Origin: Sphingobacteriaceae bacterium DW12
Lineage (GTDB): Bacteria; Bacteroidota; Bacteroidia; Sphingobacteriales; Sphingobacteriaceae
Reading direction: 5' to 3'
Length of the DNA stretch: 64,000 bases
Assembly: GCA_000783305.1 (NCBI GenBank)
Contig: JROE01000006.1
Location: 310,001-374,000, forward strand
The notes below the pieces were generated by a model. That model was not told the origin of the DNA, did no database searches, and worked only from the letters and a program-made list of their open reading frames with translations. The position numbers and the translations under genes were made by a program. Below, in pieces: positions 8,314 to 16,962 of the stretch. Each line of letters starts with the position of its first letter. Position 1 is the stretch's first letter.

Positions 8314-9336
8314 ATGTTATATGTTGTTATTGCGTATCTATGGGCTGCAATCTGCTTGTACCTCATTCTGGGAGGTGCTGATTTTGGTGCGGGTATTGTC
8401 GAGCTTGTGACCAAACGATCTGCACGTCCACGTGTTAGGAGCATCATGTATAAAGCGATAGGACCTGTGTGGGAGGCCAACCACATGTGGTTGATCATTG
8501 CTATCGTTATTCTTTTTGTTGGTTTTCCAGAAATATATACGACTATGTCAACGTATATGCACCTTCCTCTACTCATGATGTTGATGGGAATTATTGCTAG
8601 AGGTACGGCTTTTGCTTTTCGTAATTATGATGCCGTGGATGATGCGATGCAAGGTATTTATTTTCGAATATTTACGGTATCGAGCTTGATTACACCGTTC
8701 TTTCTAGGTATTATCGCAGCAGCTACGGTATCGGGGCGTATTGACGTCGAAGCTGCTGATTTCTATACCGCCTATGTGGGCAGTTGGTTTAACTGGTTTG
8801 GGGTGGCTGTCGGATTTTTTACAGTAGCGATATGTGGCTATTTGGCTTCCATATTTGCAATCGGGCAGATTGCGAATATGGAAGAGCAAATCCTGATGGT
8901 GCGCTTGGCCAAGTTGTTTGTATTCGTAGTGATGGCCTGTGGTCTAAGTGTTTTTGTAGCCGCCCACTACTCGCATATCCCGTTACTGGATTGGGTACTC
9001 GGAGATATTTGGGGGCAGTTGGCCATTGTATTGGCATCACTTTCGGTGATTTGGCTGTTTGTGGCGTTTAAAAAGAAATCGATTACCGTCATGCGGATAC
9101 TTGCTGGATTTCAGGTGGTCATGATCCTATTTGCGGCGACATATCAACATTACCCCGATTTGATATTGTTGAAGAATGGGGCCCATTTATCGCTCATCGA
9201 TCATTCTGGAGCCGAAGCTGCCATCAATTCGCTGGGCTGGGCACTGTTGATCGGTAGTGTTTTTATACTTCCAACACTTTTTTATTTGATTTACTCCTTC
9301 AGTAGAAACAGGACATCCCTTTCGGATGCTTCCTGA
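8314..9336 (+). CDS. cydB: Cytochrome bd ubiquinol oxidase subunit II
   Basis: A 340-residue polytopic partner of CydA. It begins MLYVVIAYLWAAICLYLILG followed by GADFGAG, the family signature, and has GPVWEANHMWLI and GTAFAFRNYD further on. The frame stays open upstream into cydA, but the conserved N-terminus starts at ATG 8314, 4 bp after the cydA stop, typical of coupled translation. No small CydX-like gene follows, and cydDC is not in the window. Confidence 0.95.
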   Translation: MLYVVIAYLWAAICLYLILGGADFGAGIVELVTKRSARPRVRSIMYKAIGPVWEANHMWLIIAIVILFVGFPEIYTTMSTYMHLPLLMMLMGIIARGTAFAFRNYDAVDDAMQGIYFRIFTVSSLITPFFLGIIAAATVSGRIDVEAADFYTAYVGSWFNWFGVAVGFFTVAICGYLASIFAIGQIANMEEQILMVRLAKLFVFVVMACGLSVFVAAHYSHIPLLDWVLGDIWGQLAIVLASLSVIWLFVAFKKKSITVMRILAGFQVVMILFAATYQHYPDLILLKNGAHLSLIDHSGAEAAINSLGWALLIGSVFILPTLFYLIYSFSRNRTSLSDAS

Positions 9337-9362
9337 TATATGGATTAATATTTACATAGAAG

Positions 9363-10529
9363 ATGTCACAAATTCAACCGGTCAATGGGTATCTGTTTAT
9401 ACTATTAAAAAGTATATGTGCAATGGTGGTGATGGGGATGATTTCGGGCCAGGCTTTTAGTCAGGAGGGAACGACGGCATTAAAATCCTTTGTCGCTGCT
9501 AAATATCCAGATAAAAATGGTCCTGGGGTGGCCGTGCTAGTAGCAACGGGACAGACTGTGGACCACTATGCCAATAGTGGTCTGGCGGATCTCGAACGAA
9601 AGACTTCTATTTCATCGCAATCTCAATTTAGGATGGCCTCAGTTAGTAAGCAATTCACTGCTCGTGCTATCTTTCAATTGATGGAGGAAGGGAAGCTATC
9701 GTCCATCACAGTGATTGGCGATCTCTTTGATGGTCTGCCAAAGGCAATCCAACGCATTACGGTGGGACAATTGCTGCAGCATACTTCTGGAATATGGGAC
9801 TATGAATCCCTAATGCCAAAAGATCAATCCGAACAGCTGCTGGACAGCGATATCTTGGCTATCATCAGAGGAAAGGAGGAGACTTATTTTAGGCCTGGAC
9901 AGCAATTTCGATATAGCAATACGGGATATTGTTTATTAGCGCTGATTGTAGAGCGTATTACAGGACAATCTTATTCGACCTATGTCGAACAATTTATGTT
10001 TAAGCGAGCGGGACTGGTCAACGCATGTGTCTTTGCCCCCAAGCGAGTTATCCCGAATCGAGTATTTGGATATCATCCTCGTGAAGGCAAATATGTATTT
10101 GCCGATCAAAGCCTCACCAGTGCGACTAAAGGGGATGGCGGGGTTTACATATCTACGGAAGAATTTGCGAAATGGTTGGATTCGTGTGTGATAGCATCCT
10201 CAAAGAATAAATCTTACCTAGATACCATTTTGGCTAACAAAGTATGGGTGAGGGATGGAATATACTACAGTATGGGATGGTTTTTGAGTTGGGATAGTGT
10301 GGGAAGGATGTGCCTTTTTCATTCGGGAGAGACTACAGGCTTTCGCAATGTCGTGTACGTGGTGCCTGAAGCTAAAATCAAATTGCTGGTATTCAGCAAT
10401 AGAGATGACGAGCAGATAGGTGCATTTTTTGAAAAACTTCTGGCCACTGAACAAATTACAGTAGGGAAATCATTGTCGTCATATAGCCATTTGTTCGAAT
10501 GGTTGAGCCATGTATACTCGGGAGATTAA
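9363..10529 (+). CDS. Serine hydrolase, class C beta-lactamase-like
   Basis: A 388-residue penicillin-binding-protein-like hydrolase with an N-terminal signal or membrane segment (about 10-33, ending AFSQ). The active-site set of the family is present: Ser93-x-x-Lys96 (SVSK), Tyr184-Ser-Asn186 (YSNTGY), and HSGETTG near residue 320 in place of the KTG box. Such proteins include esterases, D-aminopeptidases and PBP4*-like enzymes, and true resistance activity cannot be inferred. It follows cydB by 26 bp and may be read from the same promoter. Confidence 0.85.
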   Translation: MSQIQPVNGYLFILLKSICAMVVMGMISGQAFSQEGTTALKSFVAAKYPDKNGPGVAVLVATGQTVDHYANSGLADLERKTSISSQSQFRMASVSKQFTARAIFQLMEEGKLSSITVIGDLFDGLPKAIQRITVGQLLQHTSGIWDYESLMPKDQSEQLLDSDILAIIRGKEETYFRPGQQFRYSNTGYCLLALIVERITGQSYSTYVEQFMFKRAGLVNACVFAPKRVIPNRVFGYHPREGKYVFADQSLTSATKGDGGVYISTEEFAKWLDSCVIASSKNKSYLDTILANKVWVRDGIYYSMGWFLSWDSVGRMCLFHSGETTGFRNVVYVVPEAKIKLLVFSNRDDEQIGAFFEKLLATEQITVGKSLSSYSHLFEWLSHVYSGD

Positions 10530-10730
10530 ATAATCTCACATGGGGACGTCAGGGAGACTTAGGTTATGCCTGGAAGCACACATTTGGTAGAAGAGAGGAG
10601 GAGGTACAGTCTGAAATGTATGCAGGTCAGTACATTGAAAAGGAGTTGGCTTGTGAGATTGATGAGGAGAAATATGGATGCGAAATAGAGCGATGAAAAA
10701 AATAAACGAGGATTTGAATATATTAGCGAC

Positions 10731-10997
10731 ATGAAGACAAAAATAGAGCGAATACATGTATTATTGACTGTTCCAAGATCAATCGTGGATGCGGCGGAAT
10801 ATCCATATTTTCATGAGCGTGGGCTTTCAATGGAGGATTCCGTGAAAGAACAGGAAGTGAAGAATGGTATCGATGCCAGCTTTGATGGGTTTGAAATATT
10901 GAGTGCCACCGAACAACTTGAACATGTTGCGCCAATACCCGATGAAGATACCGTTACTGCAAAACTGTATTATTATGTGACAACAGCACAAAAATAG
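10731..10997 (+). CDS. Small hypothetical protein (88 aa)
   Basis: An 88-residue acidic, soluble-looking protein beginning MKTKIERIHVLLTVPRS. It has no signal peptide or membrane helix and no recognised domain. The residue composition is natural (mixed charged and hydrophobic, no low-complexity runs) and the frame is rightward, like its upstream neighbour 200 bp away. No promoter motif was identified. It is probably real but uncertain. Confidence 0.45.
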   Translation: MKTKIERIHVLLTVPRSIVDAAEYPYFHERGLSMEDSVKEQEVKNGIDASFDGFEILSATEQLEHVAPIPDEDTVTAKLYYYVTTAQK

Positions 10998-11121
10998 AGC
11001 TGGAGCGGCTGAATATATAGGCTGGAGATGAGTTGAAAAAGAATCTTTATGGGTTAATTGAATCCTTTTTGTTGCTGTTGTGAACATAAAATGGATACAA
11101 TCAATACGGTGTGGGTTTAAA

Positions 11122-11198
11122 TGGTCGGGATGGCCGGATTTGAACCGACGACCTCCAGCACCCCATGCTGGCGCGATACCGGGCTACGCTACATCCCG
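11122..11198 (-). tRNA. tRNA-Pro (anticodon GGG)
   Basis: The minus strand gives acceptor CGGGATG/CATCCCG with discriminator A, D-arm GTAGCCCGGTATC, anticodon stem CCAGC/GCTGG enclosing ATGGGGT (anticodon GGG, reading CCC/CCU), and T-loop TTCAAAT. A CCA tail is encoded, unlike in the other two tRNAs of this window. Confidence 0.93.
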
Positions 11199-11370
11199 AA
11201 GAGGAAGTACAAATAAAGGAAAGCTTCTACAGAAAAGCAAATTTATATGAAAAATGTTGTAGTCCGCATATTTGTACAAGGTCGTGGTCGATTTTTTTGT
11301 GCAACTATCGCTTCTTAAAAAAATGCGATGGTAAGCGATTGGAAATGGGGGGCAACTTGATCGAGATTTG

Positions 11371-11411
11371 GAAAAAATGCAGGTCCTTATCTAGTGGAGA
11401 GGAGGACCTGC
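11371..11411 (-). terminator. Terminator of fabG
   Basis: GCAGGTCCT (11379-11387) and AGGACCTGC (11403-11411) form a 9-bp stem. On the minus strand it is followed by ATTTTTTC. It lies 28 bp past the fabG stop. Confidence 0.8.
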
Positions 11412-11439
11412 TTGTATACATAGTCGTCTGAGCGGCTGA

Positions 11440-12183
11440 CTACAGCATTCCGCCGTCTACTGGTATTACTTGGCCAGTGATGTAAGCTGAAAGATCGGAA
11501 GCCAAGAAGAGACAAGCATTGGCAACGTCCTCTGCTTCTCCAGCACGCTTAAGAGGAATTCCAGCTTCCCAGCCTGCTACCACTTTAGGGTCTAAAACTT
11601 CTGTCATCTCGGTACGAATGAAACCCGGAGCGACCACATTGGCTCTTATATTTCTGGAGCCTAATTCTTTTGCAACAGATTTTGAGAAGCCAATGATGCC
11701 CGATTTGGAAGCTGCATAATTGGCTTGGCCAGCATTACCTTGTACGCCCACTACAGATGACATATTGACAAAGGATCCCTTGCGGTTTTTCATCATTATT
11801 TTGGAAGCCGCTTTGGTAACGTTGAATACAGATTTAAGGTTGACGTTGATAACATCGTCCCAATTCTCCTCAGTCATACGCATCAAAAGTCCGTCTTTGG
11901 TAATTCCCGCATTGTTGACCACAATATCAATAGTGCCGAAGTCATTAACAATATCATTGATCAGTTGTTCAGCTTCTGCAAATTTAGAAGCGTCGGAACG
12001 ATAACCTTTTACAGTTGTGCCGAAAGCTTGTAGCTCTTGTTCAAGTGCTTGACCTTTCTCCACGGAAGATAGGTAGGTGAAAGCGACATTTGCACCATTT
12101 TGCGCAAATACTTCTGCTATTTTTCGTCCTATACCTTTGGATGCTCCCGTGACTAGAGCTGTTTTTCCTTCCAATAATTTCAT
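11440..12183 (-). CDS. fabG: 3-oxoacyl-[acyl-carrier-protein] reductase
   Basis: A 247-residue short-chain dehydrogenase that reduces 3-oxoacyl-ACP with NADPH in fatty acid elongation. It has the nucleotide-binding TGASKGIG (12-19), NNAG (90-93) and the catalytic set Asn115, Ser143, Tyr156 and Lys160 (YAASK). The C-terminus PVDGGML is typical of FabG. It is monocistronic, without other fab genes nearby, and ends at a strong terminator. Confidence 0.93.
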   Translation of the reverse strand: MKLLEGKTALVTGASKGIGRKIAEVFAQNGANVAFTYLSSVEKGQALEQELQAFGTTVKGYRSDASKFAEAEQLINDIVNDFGTIDIVVNNAGITKDGLLMRMTEENWDDVINVNLKSVFNVTKAASKIMMKNRKGSFVNMSSVVGVQGNAGQANYAASKSGIIGFSKSVAKELGSRNIRANVVAPGFIRTEMTEVLDPKVVAGWEAGIPLKRAGEAEDVANACLFLASDLSAYITGQVIPVDGGML

Positions 12184-12588
12184 CTATATTCTTTTAAAAG
12201 GGTTGACGAGACGGACCTTGATTTATTTCGGTCGGGCTCATATGTGATTTATTTGTTGCTAAATGTGATTGTCAGAATCGATTCTTCTCTATGCTTAAGT
12301 AAAGTTAAGACTAGGATGATATCGCTCCTCCATCCGTATCCTAAAGTTGTAAATTTACAGATTGACCACAAAAGTGTTAAAAATCCTTGTATATTACCAA
12401 TTTTTGCCCTAAGAAAGTTTACAATATTATGGGAAGTGTCGTAGATATGCTCCTGAATATTTGTCGGTTGTCATTCTCAAAAAAGAAAAGGGCCGTTTTT
12501 GATAAAAATGTAGATTAATGAAAGAAATTTGACAAAAGCATTGGTAATAAATCAAATTGTATAGTAAATTTGCAACAATCACAAAGAC
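12184..12588. other. 405-bp divergent intergenic region between fabG and mqo
   Basis: It should carry the divergent promoters of fabG and mqo. A clear -7 element for mqo lies at 12565-12572. For fabG no convincing TAnnTTTG was found close to its ATG. No RNA gene or protein-like small frame was recognised. Confidence 0.5.
12565..12572 (+). promoter_or_regulatory. -7 element of mqo
   Basis: TAAATTTG matches TAnnTTTG, 16 bp before the mqo ATG. A TTG at 12541-12543 is a weak -33 candidate with a 21-bp spacer. Confidence 0.6.
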
Positions 12589-14094
12589 ATGGGTAAAAGC
12601 AAAAAGAATTACGAAGACGTTGACGTCGTATTAATAGGCGCAGGAATTATGAGCGCTACTTTGGGTACATTGATAAATGAATTAAACCCACATGTTAAGA
12701 TTGAGATGTTCGAGCGGTTGGATTTGGTCGCGGCGGAGAGTTCGGATGCTTGGAATAATGCCGGTACAGGTCACTCTGCATTATGTGAACTTAACTATAC
12801 ACCTCAGAAGGCGGACGGGAGTGTCGATATTAAGAAAGCAATCAGCATTGCTGAATCATTTGAGATTTCGAAACAATTTTGGACTTATCTTGTCGAAAAG
12901 GAGATTGTAAGAGATCCGGCTAACTTTATCAAAAGCATCCCTCACATGAGCTGTGTCTTTGGAGAGGAAAATGTCAATTTTCTCAAAACACGCTTCACGA
13001 CAATGACAGAAAATACACTATTCAAAGGGATGGAGTATTCTGAAGACAAAGAGGTGCTTCAAAATTGGGTTCCGTTGGTAATGGAGGGAAGGGATGAAAA
13101 CGAGAAAATTGCCGCTACGAAGATGGATATCGGAACCGATGTCAATTTTGGGTCGTTGACACGTGATTTGATCGATCATTTGGTTAAAAAGGATAATTTT
13201 GCTTTGTGCTTAGAGCATGAGGTGAAAGACATAGAGCGTGAGGATGATGGTAGGTGGGAGATAGAAGTCAAAGACCTTAATACAGGTAAAAAGAGAGATT
13301 TAAAAGCCAAATTTGTATTTATTGGTGCTGGGGGGCACTCCCTACTCTTATTAGAAAAATCTGGAATCCCTGAGGCCAAAGGTTACGGTGGTTTCCCCGT
13401 AGGCGGGCAATGGTTGCGTTGTACAAATGAGGAAGTGATTGCGAGACATCATGCAAAGGTGTATGGTAAAGCTTCTGTAGGCGCTCCTCCAATGTCGGTG
13501 CCGCATTTGGATACTCGTTATATTGACGGAAAGCAGGCACTTTTATTCGGACCATATGCAGGCTTCTCGACCAAATTCTTGAAAAAGGGCTCATTTTTTG
13601 ATTTACCAGCGTCTATTAAACTTAGCAATATCCGTCCAATGCTTGCAGCAGGATGGGATAACATGGACTTGACGAAATATCTAATTACAGAAGTGATGAA
13701 AAGTCCTAAAGACAAATTGGAGTCACTTAAAGAGTATATGCCGAATGCTAAACAGGAGGATTGGGAATTGGAGATTGCCGGGCAGCGGGTACAAGTGATA
13801 AAGAAAGACAAGAAGCACGGTGGCGTATTGGAATTCGGAACGGAAGTTGTGGCCAGCTCGGACGGTTCGTTAGCGGCTCTTTTGGGTGCTTCTCCGGGAG
13901 CGTCGACTTCTGTCAAAATTATGGTGGAGCTGTTGAAAAAATGCTTCCCCGAACGTGCAAAAACAGATGAATACCGGGCGAAGTTAAGAGAAATGATCCC
14001 AACATGGGGGAAAGCTCTTGCCGATGACCCTGCTTTATGTGATGCTACTCGTCGTCGTACACATACGGCTTTGAAATTGGATTACACCAAATAA
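12589..14094 (+). CDS. mqo: Malate:quinone oxidoreductase
   Basis: A 501-residue FAD-dependent peripheral membrane enzyme oxidising malate to oxaloacetate and passing electrons to quinone, a TCA-cycle step feeding the respiratory chain (with cytochrome bd encoded nearby). It has the N-terminal FAD motif VLIGAGIMSATLG (about 14-26), AAESSDAWNNAGTGHSALCE, and near the C-terminus SPGASTS and RRRTHTALKLDY. The length is the family norm. The TPP riboswitch begins 10 bp after its stop. Confidence 0.95.
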   Translation: MGKSKKNYEDVDVVLIGAGIMSATLGTLINELNPHVKIEMFERLDLVAAESSDAWNNAGTGHSALCELNYTPQKADGSVDIKKAISIAESFEISKQFWTYLVEKEIVRDPANFIKSIPHMSCVFGEENVNFLKTRFTTMTENTLFKGMEYSEDKEVLQNWVPLVMEGRDENEKIAATKMDIGTDVNFGSLTRDLIDHLVKKDNFALCLEHEVKDIEREDDGRWEIEVKDLNTGKKRDLKAKFVFIGAGGHSLLLLEKSGIPEAKGYGGFPVGGQWLRCTNEEVIARHHAKVYGKASVGAPPMSVPHLDTRYIDGKQALLFGPYAGFSTKFLKKGSFFDLPASIKLSNIRPMLAAGWDNMDLTKYLITEVMKSPKDKLESLKEYMPNAKQEDWELEIAGQRVQVIKKDKKHGGVLEFGTEVVASSDGSLAALLGASPGASTSVKIMVELLKKCFPERAKTDEYRAKLREMIPTWGKALADDPALCDATRRRTHTALKLDYTK

Positions 14095-14104
14095 AAATAC
14101 TTAT

Positions 14105-14230
14105 GGGGTGCTGAGGTGGTAGTTGCATAACTGTTGCCGCAAAACAGGCTGAGATTATACCCAATACCCAAGCTTTCCAAACCCGGATAGCTTGGGTATA
14201 TACCTGATCCGGGTAATGCCGGCGTAGGGA
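14105..14230 (+). promoter_or_regulatory. TPP (thiamine pyrophosphate) riboswitch
   Basis: The THI-box core is intact: GGGGTGC (14105-14111), CTGAGA (14149-14154), TATACCC, and ACCTGATCCGGGTAATGCC followed by GGCGTAGGGA to 14230. A variable extra stem, ATACCCAAGCT (14164-14174) with AGCTTGGGTAT (14189-14199), sits between the two conserved halves as in many TPP aptamers. No obvious terminator hairpin follows before the ATG at 14303, so control may be at translation. It lies directly upstream of pnuT. Confidence 0.95.
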
Positions 14231-14302
14231 TTTTAATTTCGAAATATATTGTTTTAAATAGCCGAATCCATAGGTGTGTATTTTTAGATATACTCCTTAG
14301 AT

Positions 14303-14932
14303 ATGGAAATGATTGCCTTATGGAAAGATCTCTATCAACAGATTATCCAAACTTCTTTTTTACAATGGCTAGGGGTGGCCGCGGGAGTTACCCAAGTCAT
14401 GCTGTCCAAGAATAATAAAGTATCCAATTACATATTTGGAATAGTCAGTATCGTGACGACCATGATTGTCCTGTATGAGGCTAAGCTCTATGCAGAGATT
14501 GCATTGAATATGTATTATCTGGTGATGAGCATATACGGTTGGTGGTATTGGACGGCAAATAGGACAGCCTCGCAAAAGCCAATCAGCAGCTGCACACAAC
14601 AGGATTGGATGGTTGTACTCGCTATCGTGGCAATTGCATTTGCTACTTTCTATTACGTCTTGACGCATCTAACTGATTCTGACGTTCCAGTATGGGATGC
14701 TTGGGTATCGGCTACAGCTTGGGCGGGTATGTGGTTATTGGCGAAACGAAAGATTGAGAATTGGATTCTCTTAAATATATCGAATTTGTTTGCCATTCCA
14801 TTGTATTATCATAAGGGGTTGTTGTTGTACGCGATATTGACATCCTATTTGTTCATAATTGCTTTCTTGGGATATTTCAATTGGAGAAAACTGATGAATA
14901 TTGAAACAAAACTCGGTTATGCTAATGAATAA
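14303..14932 (+). CDS. pnuT: PnuC-family thiamine transporter (PnuT)
   Basis: A 209-residue integral membrane protein of the PnuC family with about seven hydrophobic helices. Typical segments are SNYIFGIVSIVTTMIVLYEAKLYAE, LNMYYLVMSIYGWWYW and WDAWVSATAWAGMWLLAKR...NWILLNISNLFAIPLYYHKG. PnuC proper carries nicotinamide riboside. Family members behind TPP riboswitches are assigned as thiamine transporters (PnuT), and the riboswitch 72 bp upstream supports that here. The start is ATG 14303; ATG 14309 is possible. The stop overlaps the next gene. Confidence 0.9.
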   Translation: MEMIALWKDLYQQIIQTSFLQWLGVAAGVTQVMLSKNNKVSNYIFGIVSIVTTMIVLYEAKLYAEIALNMYYLVMSIYGWWYWTANRTASQKPISSCTQQDWMVVLAIVAIAFATFYYVLTHLTDSDVPVWDAWVSATAWAGMWLLAKRKIENWILLNISNLFAIPLYYHKGLLLYAILTSYLFIIAFLGYFNWRKLMNIETKLGYANE

Positions 14933-16007
14933 AATAGATGAAGGTATAGTAGAGAATAATGTGTTTATATCTATTGAAAAACAATGTCTTACGGATGAAC
15001 AGTTGACTTTAGCTTACCGTGAAAAATGGTTTAAGCTTTGGGTGCCTAAAGAATTGGGCGGTGAAGAGTTGACATTGATTGAAGGTGTAAGATTTTTAGA
15101 GAACTTGGCCTATTTGGACGGCAGTCTAGGCTGGACAGTGACTTTGTGTGCGGGAGCAAATCTATTCGTGGGGTTTATTGATAGGGAGAAGGGAGACGAA
15201 GTCTTTAAAGACGAGTGCGTGTGCTTGGGGGGGAGCGGTATGCTTAATGGGCAGGCGACAATTGTGGAGGGTGGATATTTAGTAAGTGGACAGTGGAAGT
15301 ATGCCACAGGGTCACTTCATCTTACCCATTTCACGGCTAATGTCCAAGTGTGTGATGCCAATGGACCGCTAGTGGATGGAGTGGGCAACCCTGTGTACAT
15401 CACCATATTCGTGGACAGTAAGGAAGTTCATATAATAAAGGATTGGTGTACATTTGGTCTTGAAAGTACAGCTAGTCATAGCTTTATGATGGATAATGTA
15501 TTCGTGCCCCAGAACCAAATATATAGCCTTCGTCCGGATTGTGCTACACGGAAGGAAATACTCTACCAGTATCCTTTTATGCCTTTTGCCGAGGTTACAC
15601 TGCTAGCCAACTATATGGGTATGTTTAGTCGGTTCCTAGATTTGGTGACAAATGTATTCCATAAGAAGGCATCGTCGGCAAAATGGCAAGCTACCTATGG
15701 TGATTATCTAATGCAACTATCGAGTGGAGTAATGACCGATTTTCAAAAGATGCGAGAAGAGGTGTATACCGATATAGCCCTCTCTTGGGATAACCTTCTG
15801 AAAGGGGTGGACAATAAGGATGTATATACTCGGATTGCCGAGAATAGTCGACGGATGGTCTCTTTTATCAAAAAGAAAGTAATTGCTCTTTATCCATTTT
15901 GTGGAATAATGGCCGCACAGCGTGGCCATATTTTAAATATTGTCTTTCGGAACTTATTTACGGCGACACAGCATAGTTTGCTGCTCGCTGAGGACGGTGA
16001 CGAGTAA
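14925..16007 (+). CDS. Acyl-CoA dehydrogenase-like flavoprotein, pnuT-coupled
   Basis: About 360 residues with an acyl-CoA dehydrogenase fold. The N-terminal helical part includes LWVPKELGGEELTLIEGVRFLENLA. The middle domain has GQATIVEGGYLVSGQWKYATG. The C-terminal part ends with VFRNLFTATQHSLLLAED, resembling the type-2 acyl-CoA dehydrogenase C-terminal domain of group D flavin monooxygenases (DszC/HpaB-like). I do not see the YEG-type catalytic Glu motif of true dehydrogenases. ATG 14925 overlaps the pnuT stop by 8 bp (ATG 14919 also possible), implying translational coupling within the TPP-controlled unit. Function unknown. Confidence 0.75.
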   Translation: MNKIDEGIVENNVFISIEKQCLTDEQLTLAYREKWFKLWVPKELGGEELTLIEGVRFLENLAYLDGSLGWTVTLCAGANLFVGFIDREKGDEVFKDECVCLGGSGMLNGQATIVEGGYLVSGQWKYATGSLHLTHFTANVQVCDANGPLVDGVGNPVYITIFVDSKEVHIIKDWCTFGLESTASHSFMMDNVFVPQNQIYSLRPDCATRKEILYQYPFMPFAEVTLLANYMGMFSRFLDLVTNVFHKKASSAKWQATYGDYLMQLSSGVMTDFQKMREEVYTDIALSWDNLLKGVDNKDVYTRIAENSRRMVSFIKKKVIALYPFCGIMAAQRGHILNIVFRNLFTATQHSLLLAEDGDE

Positions 16008-16017
16008 AAGGGAGGAG

Positions 16018-16920
16018 CTAAGAGAGGATATCGTGTAGTGCGTCATCTAGCACCGGGAATTTGAATCGATAACCCAACTGCATAATTTTGGAGTTGGAGA
16101 TGCGTGATCCGTTTAGGATCATATCTGCCTGCTGGCCTAGCGCAAGCTTGATGACGGGGGCCGGAACAGCGGGTAATATGACCTTTTTGTGAAGATGCTT
16201 TGCTAAGCGATGGGTGAATTGTCTATTGGTGACATGTTCTGAAGCAGCAGCGTTGACGGCACCTATAACGGAGGGCTGCCGTAAAGCGTATTCGAAGATG
16301 TGTATAAGGTCATCGATATGAATCCAAGGGAAATACTGCTGGCCACTACCTAATACGGGATTGGCGTAGTACTTGGATAGTTTAATCAATAAAGGGAGTG
16401 AGCCCCCATCATGGGCTAGGACGATAGAGGTTCGGATCTTGACTACGCGGTCCGCGACTTTGGTTGAATTAAATAAGTCCGCCTTAGCCTCCCAGTCCTT
16501 GGTCAGATTGGCAAGGAAATCATCTCCAGGAGGGTCTTGTTCGTGAAAGATGTGTTTGGAAGTCGTCATTCCGTAATATCCCATTGCTGATCCTGAAATA
16601 AAGGTTTTGATGCGTTGGCCTAGCGATTGCAAAGTATCCAGCAGTAGTTGGGAAGCATCTATTCGACTACTTCGTAATAGTTGCTTCTGTTTGTCGGTCC
16701 ATCGCTTATCAAAGATACTTGCTCCAGATAAATGGATGATGTGATTTACATTGGCAAAGGCATTTCTATCCACTTCGCCAGATGCAATATCCCACTTGAA
16801 TTCACCATCTCTCTTGACATGACGTGTCAGGTAACGCAATTCATATTGTGCTTTTAATATTTTTGATAGATTGTTTGCTATGAATCCATTAGCGCCAGTT
16901 ATAAGAATTATTTCTTTCAT
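16018..16920 (-). CDS. TIGR01777 family NAD(P)-binding epimerase-like protein
   Basis: A 300-residue extended SDR of the TIGR01777 family (YfcH / SDR39U1 type). It has the N-terminal TGANGFIANNL (Rossmann glycine motif), HLSGASIFDKRWT, KTFISGSAMGYYG, the internal RTSIVLAHDGGSLP, YFPWIHIDDLI, and a C-terminal DUF1731-like tail (LGQQADMILNGSRISNSKIMQLGY). The biochemical substrate is not established for the family. It converges with the flavoprotein gene, leaving a 10-bp gap. Confidence 0.88.
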   Translation of the reverse strand: MKEIILITGANGFIANNLSKILKAQYELRYLTRHVKRDGEFKWDIASGEVDRNAFANVNHIIHLSGASIFDKRWTDKQKQLLRSSRIDASQLLLDTLQSLGQRIKTFISGSAMGYYGMTTSKHIFHEQDPPGDDFLANLTKDWEAKADLFNSTKVADRVVKIRTSIVLAHDGGSLPLLIKLSKYYANPVLGSGQQYFPWIHIDDLIHIFEYALRQPSVIGAVNAAASEHVTNRQFTHRLAKHLHKKVILPAVPAPVIKLALGQQADMILNGSRISNSKIMQLGYRFKFPVLDDALHDILS

Positions 16921-16962
16921 TGTGATAGTTGTTTTTCGAATGCCTCTGCTAGCGGATAGTCG

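Noticed and set aside
9363..10529. Serine hydrolase as an antibiotic-resistance beta-lactamase
   Set aside because: The SxxK and YxN motifs are shared with many esterases and peptidases, and the KTG box is replaced by HSG, so resistance cannot be claimed.
11165..11431. Rightward 88-codon open frame overlapping tRNA-Pro
   Set aside because: It starts inside the tRNA gene on the opposite strand and runs through the fabG terminator; its composition is not protein-like.
12244..12444. 66-codon rightward frame in the fabG-mqo gap
   Set aside because: The translated product has no recognisable feature, and the region is expected to be divergent promoters.
14901..14924. TTG start for the flavoprotein, 32 bp inside pnuT
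   Set aside because: ATG codons at 14919 and 14925 overlap the pnuT stop in the usual coupled manner and lose no conserved residues.
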